NCBI RefSeq assembly: GCF_937425535.1
Contig: NZ_OW485601.1
Span: 2,711,501-2,775,500 of the forward strand
Length of the DNA stretch: 64,000 nucleotides
Direction: 5' to 3'
Source: Rhodovastum atsumiense
GTDB taxonomy: Bacteria; Pseudomonadota; Alphaproteobacteria; Acetobacterales; Acetobacteraceae
Both the position numbers and the translations under genes were made by a program. A model generated the notes under the pieces. That model was given only the letters and a program-made list of their open reading frames with translations. It did not search any database and was not told the origin of the DNA. Shown here piece after piece: positions 9,788 to 18,390 of the stretch (positions are counted from its first letter, which is position 1; each line of letters opens with the position of its first letter).

Positions 9788-11095
9788 ATGTCACTCAAGA
9801 TTACCGACGTCTCGGTCCGCGACATCCGCTTCCCGACATCCCGCAGCCTGGACGGTTCGGACGCGATGAACGCCACGTCGGATTATTCCGCGACCTACGT
9901 CACCATCGAGACCGACGGCGGCGCCGGACCGACCGGCCACGGTCTGACCTTCACCATCGGTCGCGGCAACGACCTGTGCGTGGCCGCCGTCAAGGAACTG
10001 GCGCGGATGTTCGTCGTCGGCCGCTCGCTCGACGACATCACCGGCAACTTCGGCGCTTATTGGCACGAGCTGGTGGCGGGCGACTGCCAGCTGCGTTGGG
10101 TCGGTCCGGAAAAAGGCGTGATCCATCTGGCGACCGCCGCGGTCATCAACGCGCTGTGGGACCTCTGGGCCAAGCAGCAGGGCAAGCCGGTCTGGAAGCT
10201 GCTGGTCGACATGACGCCGGAGGAATTGGTCCGCTGCGTCGACTTCACCTTCATCACCGACGTCCTGACCCCGTCGGAGGCGGTTGCCATGCTGCGCCGC
10301 GTTGCTCCGGGCAAGGCCGCGCGGGAGCAGGAGATGCGGGAGGTGGGCTTCCCCGGCTACACCACCGCCGCCGGCTGGCTGGGCTATTCCGAGGAGAAGA
10401 TGCGCCGCCTGGCGCGTGAGGCGGTCGAGGCGGGCTGGACCCACCTGAAGCAGAAGGTCGGCGCCGACATCGAGCAGGACCTGCGGCGTGCCCGCATCCT
10501 GCGCGAGGAGTTGGGCTGGGACCGCAAGCTGATGATGGACGCCAACCAGATCTGGGACGTCGATCAGGCGGTCAGCAACATGCGGCGTCTGGCCGAATTC
10601 GATCCCCTGTGGATCGAGGAGCCGACCAGCCCCGACGACATCCTGGGCCACAAGGCGATCCGCGACCGCATCGGCCCGATCGGCATCGCCACCGGCGAGC
10701 ACGCGCACAACCGGGTGATGTTCAAGCAGTTCTTCCAGGCGGGCGCGATGGATTTCTGCCAGCTCGATCCGGCCCGCCTCGGCGGCCTGAACGAGGTTCT
10801 GGCGGTGGTCCTGATGGCGGCGAAGTTCGGCGTGCCGGTGTGTCCGCACGGCGGCGGCGTCGGCCTGTGCCAGTATTCGCGGAACGTGGTGATGTTCGAC
10901 TACATCGCCGTGTCCGCCTCCCTTGAGAACCGGGTGCTCGAATACGTCGATCATCTGCACGAGAATTTCGTCGAACCCCTGGTCGTCAGGCGCGGACGCT
11001 ACATGCCGCAGGTTCAGCCCGGCTACGGCGTGACGATGAAGCCCGAGAGTCTCGAACGGTTCTCCTATCCCGACGGCGCCGAATGGCGTTCGTGA
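9788..11095 (+). CDS. fucD: L-fuconate dehydratase-type enolase superfamily enzyme
   Basis: 435 residues, closely resembling characterised L-fuconate dehydratase (mandelate racemase subgroup; opening FPTSRSLDGSDAMN, then QLRWVGPEKG). It has the KxK motif K221/K223, metal ligands D251 (MDANQ), E277 (WIEEPTS) and E304 (ATGEH), and the catalytic H354 (CPHGGG). It should abstract the alpha proton of a hexonate and eliminate water to a 2-keto-3-deoxy acid. The Xanthomonas enzyme is known to be promiscuous, accepting L-galactonate and D-altronate among others. Next to UxaA/UxaB and an LgoD-like enzyme, L-galactonate or altronate may be the real substrate. It is the first gene of the operon. Confidence 0.87.
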   Translation: MSLKITDVSVRDIRFPTSRSLDGSDAMNATSDYSATYVTIETDGGAGPTGHGLTFTIGRGNDLCVAAVKELARMFVVGRSLDDITGNFGAYWHELVAGDCQLRWVGPEKGVIHLATAAVINALWDLWAKQQGKPVWKLLVDMTPEELVRCVDFTFITDVLTPSEAVAMLRRVAPGKAAREQEMREVGFPGYTTAAGWLGYSEEKMRRLAREAVEAGWTHLKQKVGADIEQDLRRARILREELGWDRKLMMDANQIWDVDQAVSNMRRLAEFDPLWIEEPTSPDDILGHKAIRDRIGPIGIATGEHAHNRVMFKQFFQAGAMDFCQLDPARLGGLNEVLAVVLMAAKFGVPVCPHGGGVGLCQYSRNVVMFDYIAVSASLENRVLEYVDHLHENFVEPLVVRRGRYMPQVQPGYGVTMKPESLERFSYPDGAEWRS

Positions 11096-11116
11096 GGCGA
11101 TCTTCCGTCTGAACCC

Positions 11117-11141
11117 GGAATGGGGCAGTTCGCCCCATTCC
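11117..11141 (+). promoter_or_regulatory. Perfect 10-bp-stem hairpin between dehydratase and MFS genes
   Basis: GGAATGGGGC and GCCCCATTCC pair perfectly around the 5-base loop AGTTC. There is no U-run, so it may be an RNA processing or stabilising stem, or a weak terminator that lowers expression of the downstream genes. Confidence 0.65.
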
Positions 11142-11149
11142 AGATCAGT

Positions 11150-11179
11150 GTCGTATGCGTCATGAAGAACGCATGCGAC
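11150..11179 (+). promoter_or_regulatory. Second inverted repeat upstream of the MFS gene
   Basis: GTCGTATGCGT and ACGCATGCGAC form an 11-bp stem (one wobble pair) around an 8-base loop, ending about 31 bp before the transporter start. It could be an operator or a second mRNA hairpin. Confidence 0.6.
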
Positions 11180-11210
11180 TACAAAACGACAAATTGCGGC
11201 GGAGAGGAAA

Positions 11211-12563
11211 ATGCAAGTAAGTGCGGAGAAGGCCGCGCTGGCCTCGGCCATTTCAAAATCAATTCGAAGACTGTTGCCGTTCCTGGCGCTGATGTACGTG
11301 ATGGCCTATCTCGACCGGGCCAACATCGGCTTCGCCAAGCAGGCGTTCCAGGCGGACACCGGCCTCAGCAACGCGGCCTACGCGTTCGGTGCCGGCATCT
11401 TTTTCATCGGCTACGCCATCTTCGAGATTCCCAGCAACATCATGCTCTACCGCGTCGGCGCCCGGATGTGGCTGTCGCGGATCATGGTCACCTGGGGTCT
11501 GATCTCGGCGGCGATGATGTTCGCCCACACCGAGACAACCTTCTATGTCCTGCGCTTCCTGCTGGGCGCGAGCGAAGCAGGCTTCATGCCCGGCGTGATG
11601 CTGTACCTGACCTTCTGGTTCCCGATCGAGGTGCGGGCCAAGGTCGCGGGCTTCTTCTGGTTCGGTCCGCCCGTCGCCTTCATCCTGGGCGGCCCGCTGT
11701 CCGGTGCCCTGCTGAGCTTCGACAATGTCTACGGCCTGCATGACTGGCAGCTGATGTTCCTGGTCGAGGGCGTGGCGGCAGCGCTGGTTGGCATCTGGGC
11801 CTTCTTCTACCTCGTCAACCGCCCGACCGATGACCGGTGCCACTGGTTGACGGCGGAGGAGAAGGCGGCCCTGTCCGTCGCGCTCGAAAGCGAGGAGAGC
11901 GAGAAGAGCGACCACGGGCCGCGCGGGGCCTGGGCGGCGCTGTGTGATCCGCGCGTCATCTATCTCTGCGTCATTGCCTTCACCATCCAGGTTGCTTCCT
12001 ACGGCATGGCCTTCTTCCTGCCCTCGCAGGTGGCGGCGCTGGTCGGCGCCAAGATCGGGCTCCTGGTCGGCGTGCTGTCGGGCATTCCCTGGCTGGTCGC
12101 GGCCATCGCTGCCTATTACATCCCGCATTTGTCGACGGTGATGAACGAGCGCCGCGTGATCTCCGCCGTCACGCTGTGCCTGGGCGGTCTCGGCGTCGGC
12201 CTGTCGGGCTCGCTGGCGGCCTTCTCCCCGACCGTGGCCTTCATCTCCCTCTGCATCGGCTGCGCCGGCCTGCTGGCGGTCCAGCCCATCTACTGGACCC
12301 TGCCGACGGGCTACCTGAGCGGCGCGGCGGCTGCCTCGGGCATCGCGCTCATCAACTCGCTCGGCAACCTGGGTGGCTTCGTCGCGCCGAACATCCGGGT
12401 GTGGGCGGAAGCTGCCTTCCAGTCGCAGACGGCGGGCCTGCAGCTTCTCGGCATCATCGGCGTCGTGGGTGGCCTGATGATCCTGCCCGTCTTCGCCCTG
12501 GGCATCGCCCGGCGTCCTGTGCAGCGCAAGGGCTGGAGCCCTGCGATCAACGCCGCGGACTGA
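11211..12563 (+). CDS. MFS transporter, anion:cation symporter family (sugar acid uptake)
   Basis: 450 residues with about 12 membrane helices. It has the family's early motif YLDRANIGFAKQ after helix 1 and a central hydrophilic loop near residues 215-235. Members of this family (LgoT, GarP, ExuT and others) import hexonates and hexuronates with protons. GGAGAGG lies 5 bp before the ATG. Its place between a sugar-acid dehydratase and an LgoD-like dehydrogenase suggests that it imports the hexonate the operon degrades, most simply L-galactonate. The substrate is inferred from context. Confidence 0.85.
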   Translation: MQVSAEKAALASAISKSIRRLLPFLALMYVMAYLDRANIGFAKQAFQADTGLSNAAYAFGAGIFFIGYAIFEIPSNIMLYRVGARMWLSRIMVTWGLISAAMMFAHTETTFYVLRFLLGASEAGFMPGVMLYLTFWFPIEVRAKVAGFFWFGPPVAFILGGPLSGALLSFDNVYGLHDWQLMFLVEGVAAALVGIWAFFYLVNRPTDDRCHWLTAEEKAALSVALESEESEKSDHGPRGAWAALCDPRVIYLCVIAFTIQVASYGMAFFLPSQVAALVGAKIGLLVGVLSGIPWLVAAIAAYYIPHLSTVMNERRVISAVTLCLGGLGVGLSGSLAAFSPTVAFISLCIGCAGLLAVQPIYWTLPTGYLSGAAAASGIALINSLGNLGGFVAPNIRVWAEAAFQSQTAGLQLLGIIGVVGGLMILPVFALGIARRPVQRKGWSPAINAAD

Positions 12564-12571
12564 ACGGCCAG

Positions 12572-12596
12572 CCCCGGCGGTTCCGTTCCGCCGGGG
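12572..12596 (+). terminator. Strong hairpin after the MFS gene
   Basis: A perfect 9-bp GC stem (CCCCGGCGG and CCGCCGGGG) encloses a 7-base loop, starting 8 bp after the MFS stop. The following bases are TTCGCTTCC, not a clean U-run, so termination would be partial. Because the next gene starts only 42 bp downstream, attenuation or mRNA 3'-end protection is as likely. Confidence 0.5.
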
Positions 12597-12637
12597 TTCG
12601 CTTCCGCGACGATTTCAACTCAATGATGGAGAATCGC

Positions 12638-13654
12638 ATGAAAGCCCTGATGATCGAGGGTGAGGGGACGTGCGTCCTGCGCGATGTGGCCGAACCGCAT
12701 CCGGGCCCGGGCGAGGTGTTGCTGAACGTCCGCCACGTCGCGCTGTGCGGCAGCGACCTTTCCACCTTCAAGGGATTGAACCCCCTGGTTTCCCTGCCGC
12801 GCATTCCCGGCCACGAGATCGGCGCGGAGATCGCCGGGGTCGGGCCCGGCGTTCCGTCGGAGTACGCCGTCGGCCGGCGGGTGATCGTCGTTCCCTACAC
12901 CAGTTGCGGCGTGTGCCCGTCATGTCGCAAGGGCCGGGTCAACGCCTGTCGCTCGAACAAGACGCTGGGCGTGCAGCAGGATGGCGGCCTGGCCGAGCGC
13001 CTCGTCCTGCCGTACGGCAAGCTGATCCTCAACGACACGCTGGCGCCGCGCCATCTGGCCCTGGTCGAACCTTTGTCGGTCGGCTTCCACGCGGCAGCAC
13101 GCGGCGCGATCGCGGCGGGTGAGACGGTGGTGGCGATCGGCTGCGGCATGATCGGCATGGGCGTGATCGCGGGCGCGGTTCACCGCGGAGCGCGGGTGAT
13201 CGCGATCGACATCGGCGAAGCCAAGACGAGGCTCGCGCTCGCCCATGGGGCCGCGCACGCGATCGACGCGGGGCGGGAGGATGTGGTTGCGCGAGTGATG
13301 GAACTGACGAACGGGGACGGCGCCGACGTGGTGGTCGAGGCTGTGGGGTCGCCCGCCACCTTCCGGCAGGCGATCGACCTCGCCGCCTTCTCCGGCCGCG
13401 TGGTCTATGTCGGCTATGCCAAGGAGGAAGTTTCCTACAAGACTCAGTTCTTCAACATGAAGGAACTTGACATTCGCGGATCGCGCAACGCGCTGGCCGA
13501 GGATTTCAGGTCGGTGGTCGACTATCTGGAAGCGCTGCAAACCCCGCCGGACGACCTGATCTCCAGGGTTTTCTCCTTCGCTGAGGCCCCGGAGGCGCTG
13601 CCGTACTGGGTTCGCGAGCGCGACAACGTCGTCAAGGTGATGATCGAAATCTGA
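12638..13654 (+). CDS. Zinc-dependent alcohol dehydrogenase, L-galactonate 5-dehydrogenase-like
   Basis: 338 residues, medium-chain dehydrogenase family. Catalytic-zinc residues are C37 (CGSD) and the H59/E60 pair (PGHEIGAE); the four structural-zinc cysteines are C90, C93, C96 and C104. The NAD-binding region follows (AIGCGMIGMG). Similarity to E. coli LgoD includes VQQDGGLAE and DIRGSRNALAEDF. LgoD oxidises L-galactonate to D-tagaturonate, the substrate of the UxaB homologue in this operon. The ATG at 12638 has GGAGA at good spacing; ATG at 12623 is in frame. Other polyol or hexonate substrates are possible. Confidence 0.8.
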   Translation: MKALMIEGEGTCVLRDVAEPHPGPGEVLLNVRHVALCGSDLSTFKGLNPLVSLPRIPGHEIGAEIAGVGPGVPSEYAVGRRVIVVPYTSCGVCPSCRKGRVNACRSNKTLGVQQDGGLAERLVLPYGKLILNDTLAPRHLALVEPLSVGFHAAARGAIAAGETVVAIGCGMIGMGVIAGAVHRGARVIAIDIGEAKTRLALAHGAAHAIDAGREDVVARVMELTNGDGADVVVEAVGSPATFRQAIDLAAFSGRVVYVGYAKEEVSYKTQFFNMKELDIRGSRNALAEDFRSVVDYLEALQTPPDDLISRVFSFAEAPEALPYWVRERDNVVKVMIEI

Positions 13655-13688
13655 AGCGGACAGCCGCTCGTCGCGGGGACGTCTCATC

Positions 13689-15170
13689 ATGGCGAATTGG
13701 CTGCGCATTCACGCAGGCGACACGGTCGCCGTTGCGTTGGCGGATCTGGAGATCGGGGCCGAGGTGGCCGGGGTGCGACTGAGGGAGGCGGTGGCGCGCG
13801 GACACAAGGTCGCCCTCGCCGATCATGCGGTGGGCGCGCCGGTGATCAAGTACGGGGCGCGCATCGGCCTGGCCAGGGTCGACATCGCCGCCGGTTCCTG
13901 GGTCCATACCCATAATATCGGCACCGCCTTGGGCGGGGTGGAGGATTACACCTATCCGGGCGTCCCCACCGTCCCCGCCGCTGCCGCTCCGGCCGTGCGG
14001 ACCTTCAGCGGCTTCGTCCGCAGCAACGGCGACGTCGGCGTGCGCAACGACCTGTGGATCATCCCGCTGGTCGGCTGCGTCGACGGCCTGGCCCGCAAGC
14101 TCGCCTCCGGCTTCCAGGCGTCCGGCCTGTTGCCGGAGGGATCGCGCGCGCTGGCGTTGGAGCATCCGTATGGTTGCTCGCAGTTGGGCGACGATCTCGA
14201 CAACACCCGCAACATCCTGCGCGCGCTGGCCCTCCATCCCAATGCCGGTGGTGTGCTGATCCTGGGGCTGGGGTGCGAGAACAATACCCGCGAACTGTTC
14301 GCGAAGGACTTCGTGCATCCCGATCCGCGCCGTCTGCGCTACCTCACCACGCAGGAGGTCGATGACGAGGTCGCGGCGGCAACGGATCTGCTGAAGGAGC
14401 TGGCAACGGTGATGCGGGGGGACCGGCGCGAGCCGGTTGGCCTCGACAGGCTGCGCGTCGGCCTGAAATGCGGCGGCTCGGACGGTTTCTCCGGCATCAC
14501 CGCCAACCCGCTGCTGGGGGCCTTCTCCGACGCGTTGTGCGCGGCGGGCGGTTCCACCATCCTGACCGAGGTGCCGGAGATGTTCGGCGCCGAGCGGTTG
14601 CTGATGGAGCGGGCCGGGGACCGGGACGTCTTCAACCGGACCGTCTCCCTCATCAACGATTTCAAGGGATACTTCCTCTCCAACAACCAGCCGATCTACG
14701 AGAACCCCTCGCCGGGCAACAAGGCGGGTGGTATCTCGACGCTTGAGGAGAAGTCGCTGGGCTGCACCCAGAAGGCCGGTCGTTCGATCGTCCGTGACGT
14801 AATCCGCTACGCCCGGCGCGCGACCCGGCCGGGCCTGACGCTGCTGGAAGCCCCTGGCAACGATGGCACTGCCGTCACCGCGCTGATCGCCGCGGGGTGC
14901 CAGATGGTGTTGTTCACCACCGGCCGCGGCACGCCGCTCGGCGGCCCGGCCCCGACGATGAAGATTGCCACCAATACCCCGCTGTTCCGGCGCAAGGCCA
15001 ACTGGATTGACTTCAACGCCGGTCCAATCGCCGAGGGCGAGGTGACGGTGGACGGGCTTTTGCCGTCGTTCGTCGATGCGGTGGTCGCGGTCGCGAACGG
15101 CAAACGCACCCGCAACGAGGAAAACGACGTTCACGACGTGGTGATCTTCAAGACGGGTGTCACCCTCTGA
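13689..15170 (+). CDS. uxaA: Altronate dehydratase
   Basis: 493 residues, close to E. coli UxaA in length. An N-terminal SAF domain (about 1-80, including HAVGAPVIKYG) is joined to the altronate hydrolase core (FSGFVRSNGDVGVRN, LEHPYGCSQLG, KCGGSDGFSG, NKAGGISTLEEKSLGC). It dehydrates D-altronate to 2-keto-3-deoxy-D-gluconate in the cytoplasm, using iron in the known enzyme. It lies 34 bp after the zinc dehydrogenase and is followed by UxaB, so enzyme order matches the tagaturonate branch. No KDG kinase or aldolase lies within the window. Confidence 0.92.
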   Translation: MANWLRIHAGDTVAVALADLEIGAEVAGVRLREAVARGHKVALADHAVGAPVIKYGARIGLARVDIAAGSWVHTHNIGTALGGVEDYTYPGVPTVPAAAAPAVRTFSGFVRSNGDVGVRNDLWIIPLVGCVDGLARKLASGFQASGLLPEGSRALALEHPYGCSQLGDDLDNTRNILRALALHPNAGGVLILGLGCENNTRELFAKDFVHPDPRRLRYLTTQEVDDEVAAATDLLKELATVMRGDRREPVGLDRLRVGLKCGGSDGFSGITANPLLGAFSDALCAAGGSTILTEVPEMFGAERLLMERAGDRDVFNRTVSLINDFKGYFLSNNQPIYENPSPGNKAGGISTLEEKSLGCTQKAGRSIVRDVIRYARRATRPGLTLLEAPGNDGTAVTALIAAGCQMVLFTTGRGTPLGGPAPTMKIATNTPLFRRKANWIDFNAGPIAEGEVTVDGLLPSFVDAVVAVANGKRTRNEENDVHDVVIFKTGVTL

Positions 15171-15241
15171 TGGGTCTCCCCGCGCGAGAAGGAAGCCGCG
15201 CCGGGGCACGGACACAACGGGAACGTGAGAAAGAACGAGAG

Positions 15242-16690
15242 ATGCGAACCATCGACGTTTCGGATTTGCAGGGTCGTCCGCGACCGACGCCGCGCGTCTT
15301 GCAGTTCGGCGAGGGAAACTTCCTGCGTGCCTTCGTCGATTGGAAGATCGACCGCATGAACGAGGCGGGGCTGGAGGATTGGGGCGTGATCGTCATACGC
15401 CCGATCCCCGGCGGCAATCCGAAGTCCCTGAACGAGCAGGACGGCCTTTACACCGTTCTCTCGCGCGGCATGGACGAGGCCGGCAGGAAAATTTCGGAAT
15501 CGCGCGTTATCGCTTCCGTCCGTCGCGAGATCGCCGCGCACGGCCAGTGGTCGGAGGTTCTGGCCGCTGTCCGCGACCTGAACATCCAGGTGATCGTTTC
15601 CAACACGACCGACGCCGGCATCGCCTACGTGCCGACCGTCAAGTACGACGACGATCCCCCGGTTTCCTTCCCCGGCAAGATGACCCGTCTGCTGCACGAG
15701 CGCTGGAAGGCGTTCGACGGCGAGGCCGTGGCCGGCCTGTCCATGATTGCCTGCGAGCTGATTGATCACAACGGCGACGCGTTGCGACGCATTGTGCTTC
15801 GGCATGCCGAGGAGTGGGCACTGGAGGCCGCCTTCATCGCGTGGTTGAAGACCGCCAACTCCTTCCACAACACGCTGGTCGACCGCATCGTCCCGGGCTA
15901 CCCGCGCGCCGACATCGATCAGGTTCGCGCCGAACTCGGGTACGACGACGCTTTCATTGCCACCGCGGAGTTGTTCCACTTGTTCGTGATCGAGCGGCGG
16001 CAGGATCAGAAGAAGATCCCGCTCCCGCTCGCCAGGCATGATCCGGAAACCATCATCGCCGAGGACGTCTCTCCGTACAAGGAACGCAAGGTGGCGATCC
16101 TGAACGGCGCCCACACCGCGCTGTGCCCGCTGGCCCTCATCGCCGGCGTGGAGACGGTAGGCGAGGCGGTGACGACCGAGGTCGGCTCGAAATTCCTCGA
16201 CCGGCTGCTGAACGAGGAGGTCATTCCCTTTCTCTCGTTGCCGAAGGCCGAGTTGGAGGCGTTTGCGGCATCGGTGCGCGCCCGCTTCGCCAATCCGTTC
16301 ATCCGCCACCTGTGGTACGACATCGCGCTCAACTCGATCGCCAAGTATCAGGCCCGCAATCTGCCGCGGCTTGAGGCAAGCCTGGAGCGGACCGGCAAGC
16401 CGTCGCCGCTGATGACGCTGTCGCTCGCCGCCTGGCTGGTGTTCTACCTCGGCCGCCATGCGCATGCAGAGACGTGGCCACCCAGGGATTCCGCTGAAAT
16501 CATCGCCAGGGCGGTGGCGATCGGCGAGGCCGGTGACGCGGAAGCGGTGGTCGCCGCCTGGCTGTCCGAGGCGTCCTTCTGGGGCAGGTCGATCGACACG
16601 CCCGTCCTCCGCGCGGCGGTGCTGGAGGCCTATCGCTTCATCACCGCCGGGCCGTTCACCTTCGAGCGGTTGGCGACGCGTCTGGGCTGA
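15242..16690 (+). CDS. uxaB: Tagaturonate reductase (altronate oxidoreductase)
   Basis: 482 residues of the polyol dehydrogenase family. The opening RVLQFGEGNFLRAFVDWKID is the family's NAD-binding segment; ELIDHNGD and ANSFHNTLVDRI are in the core, and a helical C-terminal domain carries KVAILNGAHTA. It reduces D-tagaturonate to D-altronate with NADH. Start at 15242 matches the homologous N-terminus; an in-frame ATG at 15170 overlaps the uxaA stop. The last 35 bp overlap the convergent tcuB gene on the opposite strand. Confidence 0.92.
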   Translation: MRTIDVSDLQGRPRPTPRVLQFGEGNFLRAFVDWKIDRMNEAGLEDWGVIVIRPIPGGNPKSLNEQDGLYTVLSRGMDEAGRKISESRVIASVRREIAAHGQWSEVLAAVRDLNIQVIVSNTTDAGIAYVPTVKYDDDPPVSFPGKMTRLLHERWKAFDGEAVAGLSMIACELIDHNGDALRRIVLRHAEEWALEAAFIAWLKTANSFHNTLVDRIVPGYPRADIDQVRAELGYDDAFIATAELFHLFVIERRQDQKKIPLPLARHDPETIIAEDVSPYKERKVAILNGAHTALCPLALIAGVETVGEAVTTEVGSKFLDRLLNEEVIPFLSLPKAELEAFAASVRARFANPFIRHLWYDIALNSIAKYQARNLPRLEASLERTGKPSPLMTLSLAAWLVFYLGRHAHAETWPPRDSAEIIARAVAIGEAGDAEAVVAAWLSEASFWGRSIDTPVLRAAVLEAYRFITAGPFTFERLATRLG

Positions 16691-17828
16691 CGGAAGGCGG
16701 CCTGTCCGGGCGCGAGAGGGCCGGCACATTCTGGCGGATGGGCGTCCGTTCCTGCGCGTACCGGATCAGGGCAACGAAACGATAGATGCCGTGCACGAAC
16801 TTGCCATAGGGCAACATGACGAACAGGGCGAAGACCACGCCCAGGTGCAGGGCCAGCAGGGGGCCGAGCAGGGCGGTATGGCGCAGGACCACCAGCGCCA
16901 TGCCGCTCAGGCTGGTCAGGAACAGCATGGCCGTAAAACCGATATCCATGCCGAGACTGGACGCGTCGCGGATGTCCCGATCGCGCCGCGCCTTCGCCAC
17001 GAACAGCCCGGCGGGTCCCACCAGCAGGAGGATGCCCCCCGACACGCCCAGCAGGACCGGCAGGTCGTGCCAGGCGTACGGCGCCGCGCGGCCCAGGAGG
17101 TAATGCAGCAGGGTGGCTGCCCCCGTCGCCGCGAAGCAGAGCAGGAAACCGGCCAGTGTGATGTGGTGGAACAGCCGCTGCCCGGCGGGATGCCCTTCCC
17201 GGTTCATGCAGCCCATGCCGCCGCCTTCGAGATGGCGCAGGCGGCCGGCATCCCGGATGGCCTGCCAGAGCCAGCCGGATGGGGGCGACGCAGGTGGTGC
17301 GGGGCCGAGGCTGCGGCGGAAGTTCCGCACGCCCATGCCGATCGCGACCACGGCGTAGAGGAAGGCCGCGCCGAACAGGCCCACCATCGCCTGATGCGGC
17401 ATCAGCGCATAGAACGCGCCGGGACCGGCGTGCCGGCCGAACAGGATGGCCGGGTCATGGACGGCGGCGAAGCCAAGGATGAAGGCGGCCACCGCCAGGG
17501 CGGTCACCAGCCCGGCCACCAGCCCGTTGCGCGGGAACAGGCGCCGCATCGCCGGTGGCCAGGCGCAGCTCGCGTAGGACCCGGCGCGCAGCTGCGCCAG
17601 GGTGCGGGGTACGTTGACGTTGAAGGCGTGCGGCGGCGCGTACTGGCAGTCGAAGTAACAGGCGCCGCAGCCATGGCAGAGATTGGCGAGGTATGTCAGC
17701 TCGCCATCGGGGAAGTCGCGCTTCATCTGCAGGGAGGGAAAGACGGCGCACAATCCCTCGCAGTAGCGGCAGGCGTTGCAGATCCGCATCAGGCGCCCCG
17801 CCTCGGCGAGTATTTCGGTCGCAGGCAT
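16656..17828 (-). CDS. tcuB: TcuB/CitB-type iron-sulfur membrane electron-transfer protein
   Basis: About 390 residues. Two 4Fe-4S motifs lie near the N-terminus (CNACRYCEGLC and CHGCGACYFDC), then PPHAFNVNVP and five or six membrane helices with conserved histidines that may bind haem. In Salmonella, TcuB re-oxidises the flavin of TcuA, a tricarballylate dehydrogenase, and passes electrons to the membrane. No TcuA or TcuC is present here, so it is an orphan whose donor may be encoded elsewhere. Start at 17828 has GGAG upstream; 17900 would add an unconserved tail. Its 3' end overlaps uxaB by 35 bp. Confidence 0.85.
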   Translation of the reverse strand: MPATEILAEAGRLMRICNACRYCEGLCAVFPSLQMKRDFPDGELTYLANLCHGCGACYFDCQYAPPHAFNVNVPRTLAQLRAGSYASCAWPPAMRRLFPRNGLVAGLVTALAVAAFILGFAAVHDPAILFGRHAGPGAFYALMPHQAMVGLFGAAFLYAVVAIGMGVRNFRRSLGPAPPASPPSGWLWQAIRDAGRLRHLEGGGMGCMNREGHPAGQRLFHHITLAGFLLCFAATGAATLLHYLLGRAAPYAWHDLPVLLGVSGGILLLVGPAGLFVAKARRDRDIRDASSLGMDIGFTAMLFLTSLSGMALVVLRHTALLGPLLALHLGVVFALFVMLPYGKFVHGIYRFVALIRYAQERTPIRQNVPALSRPDRPPSVSPDASPTARR

Positions 17829-18117
17829 GGGCGGTCTCCGTTCCGTGCGCGGGCGGCACGCCTGGAACCGGTGGCGGACCGGTCCGCCGCCCGGTGCCAC
17901 GGCTTAACCGATTGCCGGCTTCCCGGGCAATGGTTCCTGGGAACGGGGCGAGGATCGGCGGAGCTGTCGATCGGATCCCTGGAAGTCCCAGGGACGGGAC
18001 GTGCCGGTGGTGCGGCAGATCCAGGATCGGGCAATTCCCGTCGGCCTGGATCATTGCGGAATTTTCATCCCGAAAGGCAGGCCGCGACGCGCGCATTCCG
18101 CAATTGTGCAGGCCGGC

Positions 18118-18390
18118 TCAATAATATGGGTCGAGCGAAGAATCGGATAGCATGATGGACGATATTCTGTTGTCCCATGCCGTTCCGATCAGTGAATATG
18201 ATCCGGGAATGAAGACCCTGGATGCGCCGCTATAATTTGGCTGATCGTAGACCGTCGCATATCCGGATCCGGAAATTCGCAGTGATGATACCGCTGCAGT
18301 CAATCCGCCCAGATCTCCGTCGGAGGCTCGGATAACCAGGTTTTGGCCTGTGTAATCCGGGTTGTCATACAGGAATGCCAAAACCGGCAT
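18118..18390 (-). CDS. Single-domain beta/gamma-crystallin family protein
   Basis: 90 residues containing one double-Greek-key domain: two crystallin-type halves (LYDNPDYTGQNLVI and VYDQPNYSGASRVF), each ending in a loop that could bind calcium. The second loop is canonical (D73-N74-R-I-S77-S78). The first (T31-A-A-V-S35-S36) lacks the two acidic/amide residues, so probably only one calcium site is intact. There is no signal peptide. GAGGA precedes the ATG by 9 bp. Microbial crystallins are often calcium-stabilised and stress-related; the role here is unknown. A 12-bp tandem repeat lies about 170 bp upstream. Confidence 0.8.
   Translation of the reverse strand: MPVLAFLYDNPDYTGQNLVIRASDGDLGGLTAAVSSLRISGSGYATVYDQPNYSGASRVFIPGSYSLIGTAWDNRISSIMLSDSSLDPYY

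Noticed and set aside
9788-16690. Simple L-fucose pathway
   Set aside because: Only the dehydratase fits; fucose dehydrogenase, lactonase and keto-deoxy-fuconate enzymes are missing, while UxaA, UxaB and an LgoD-like enzyme are present.
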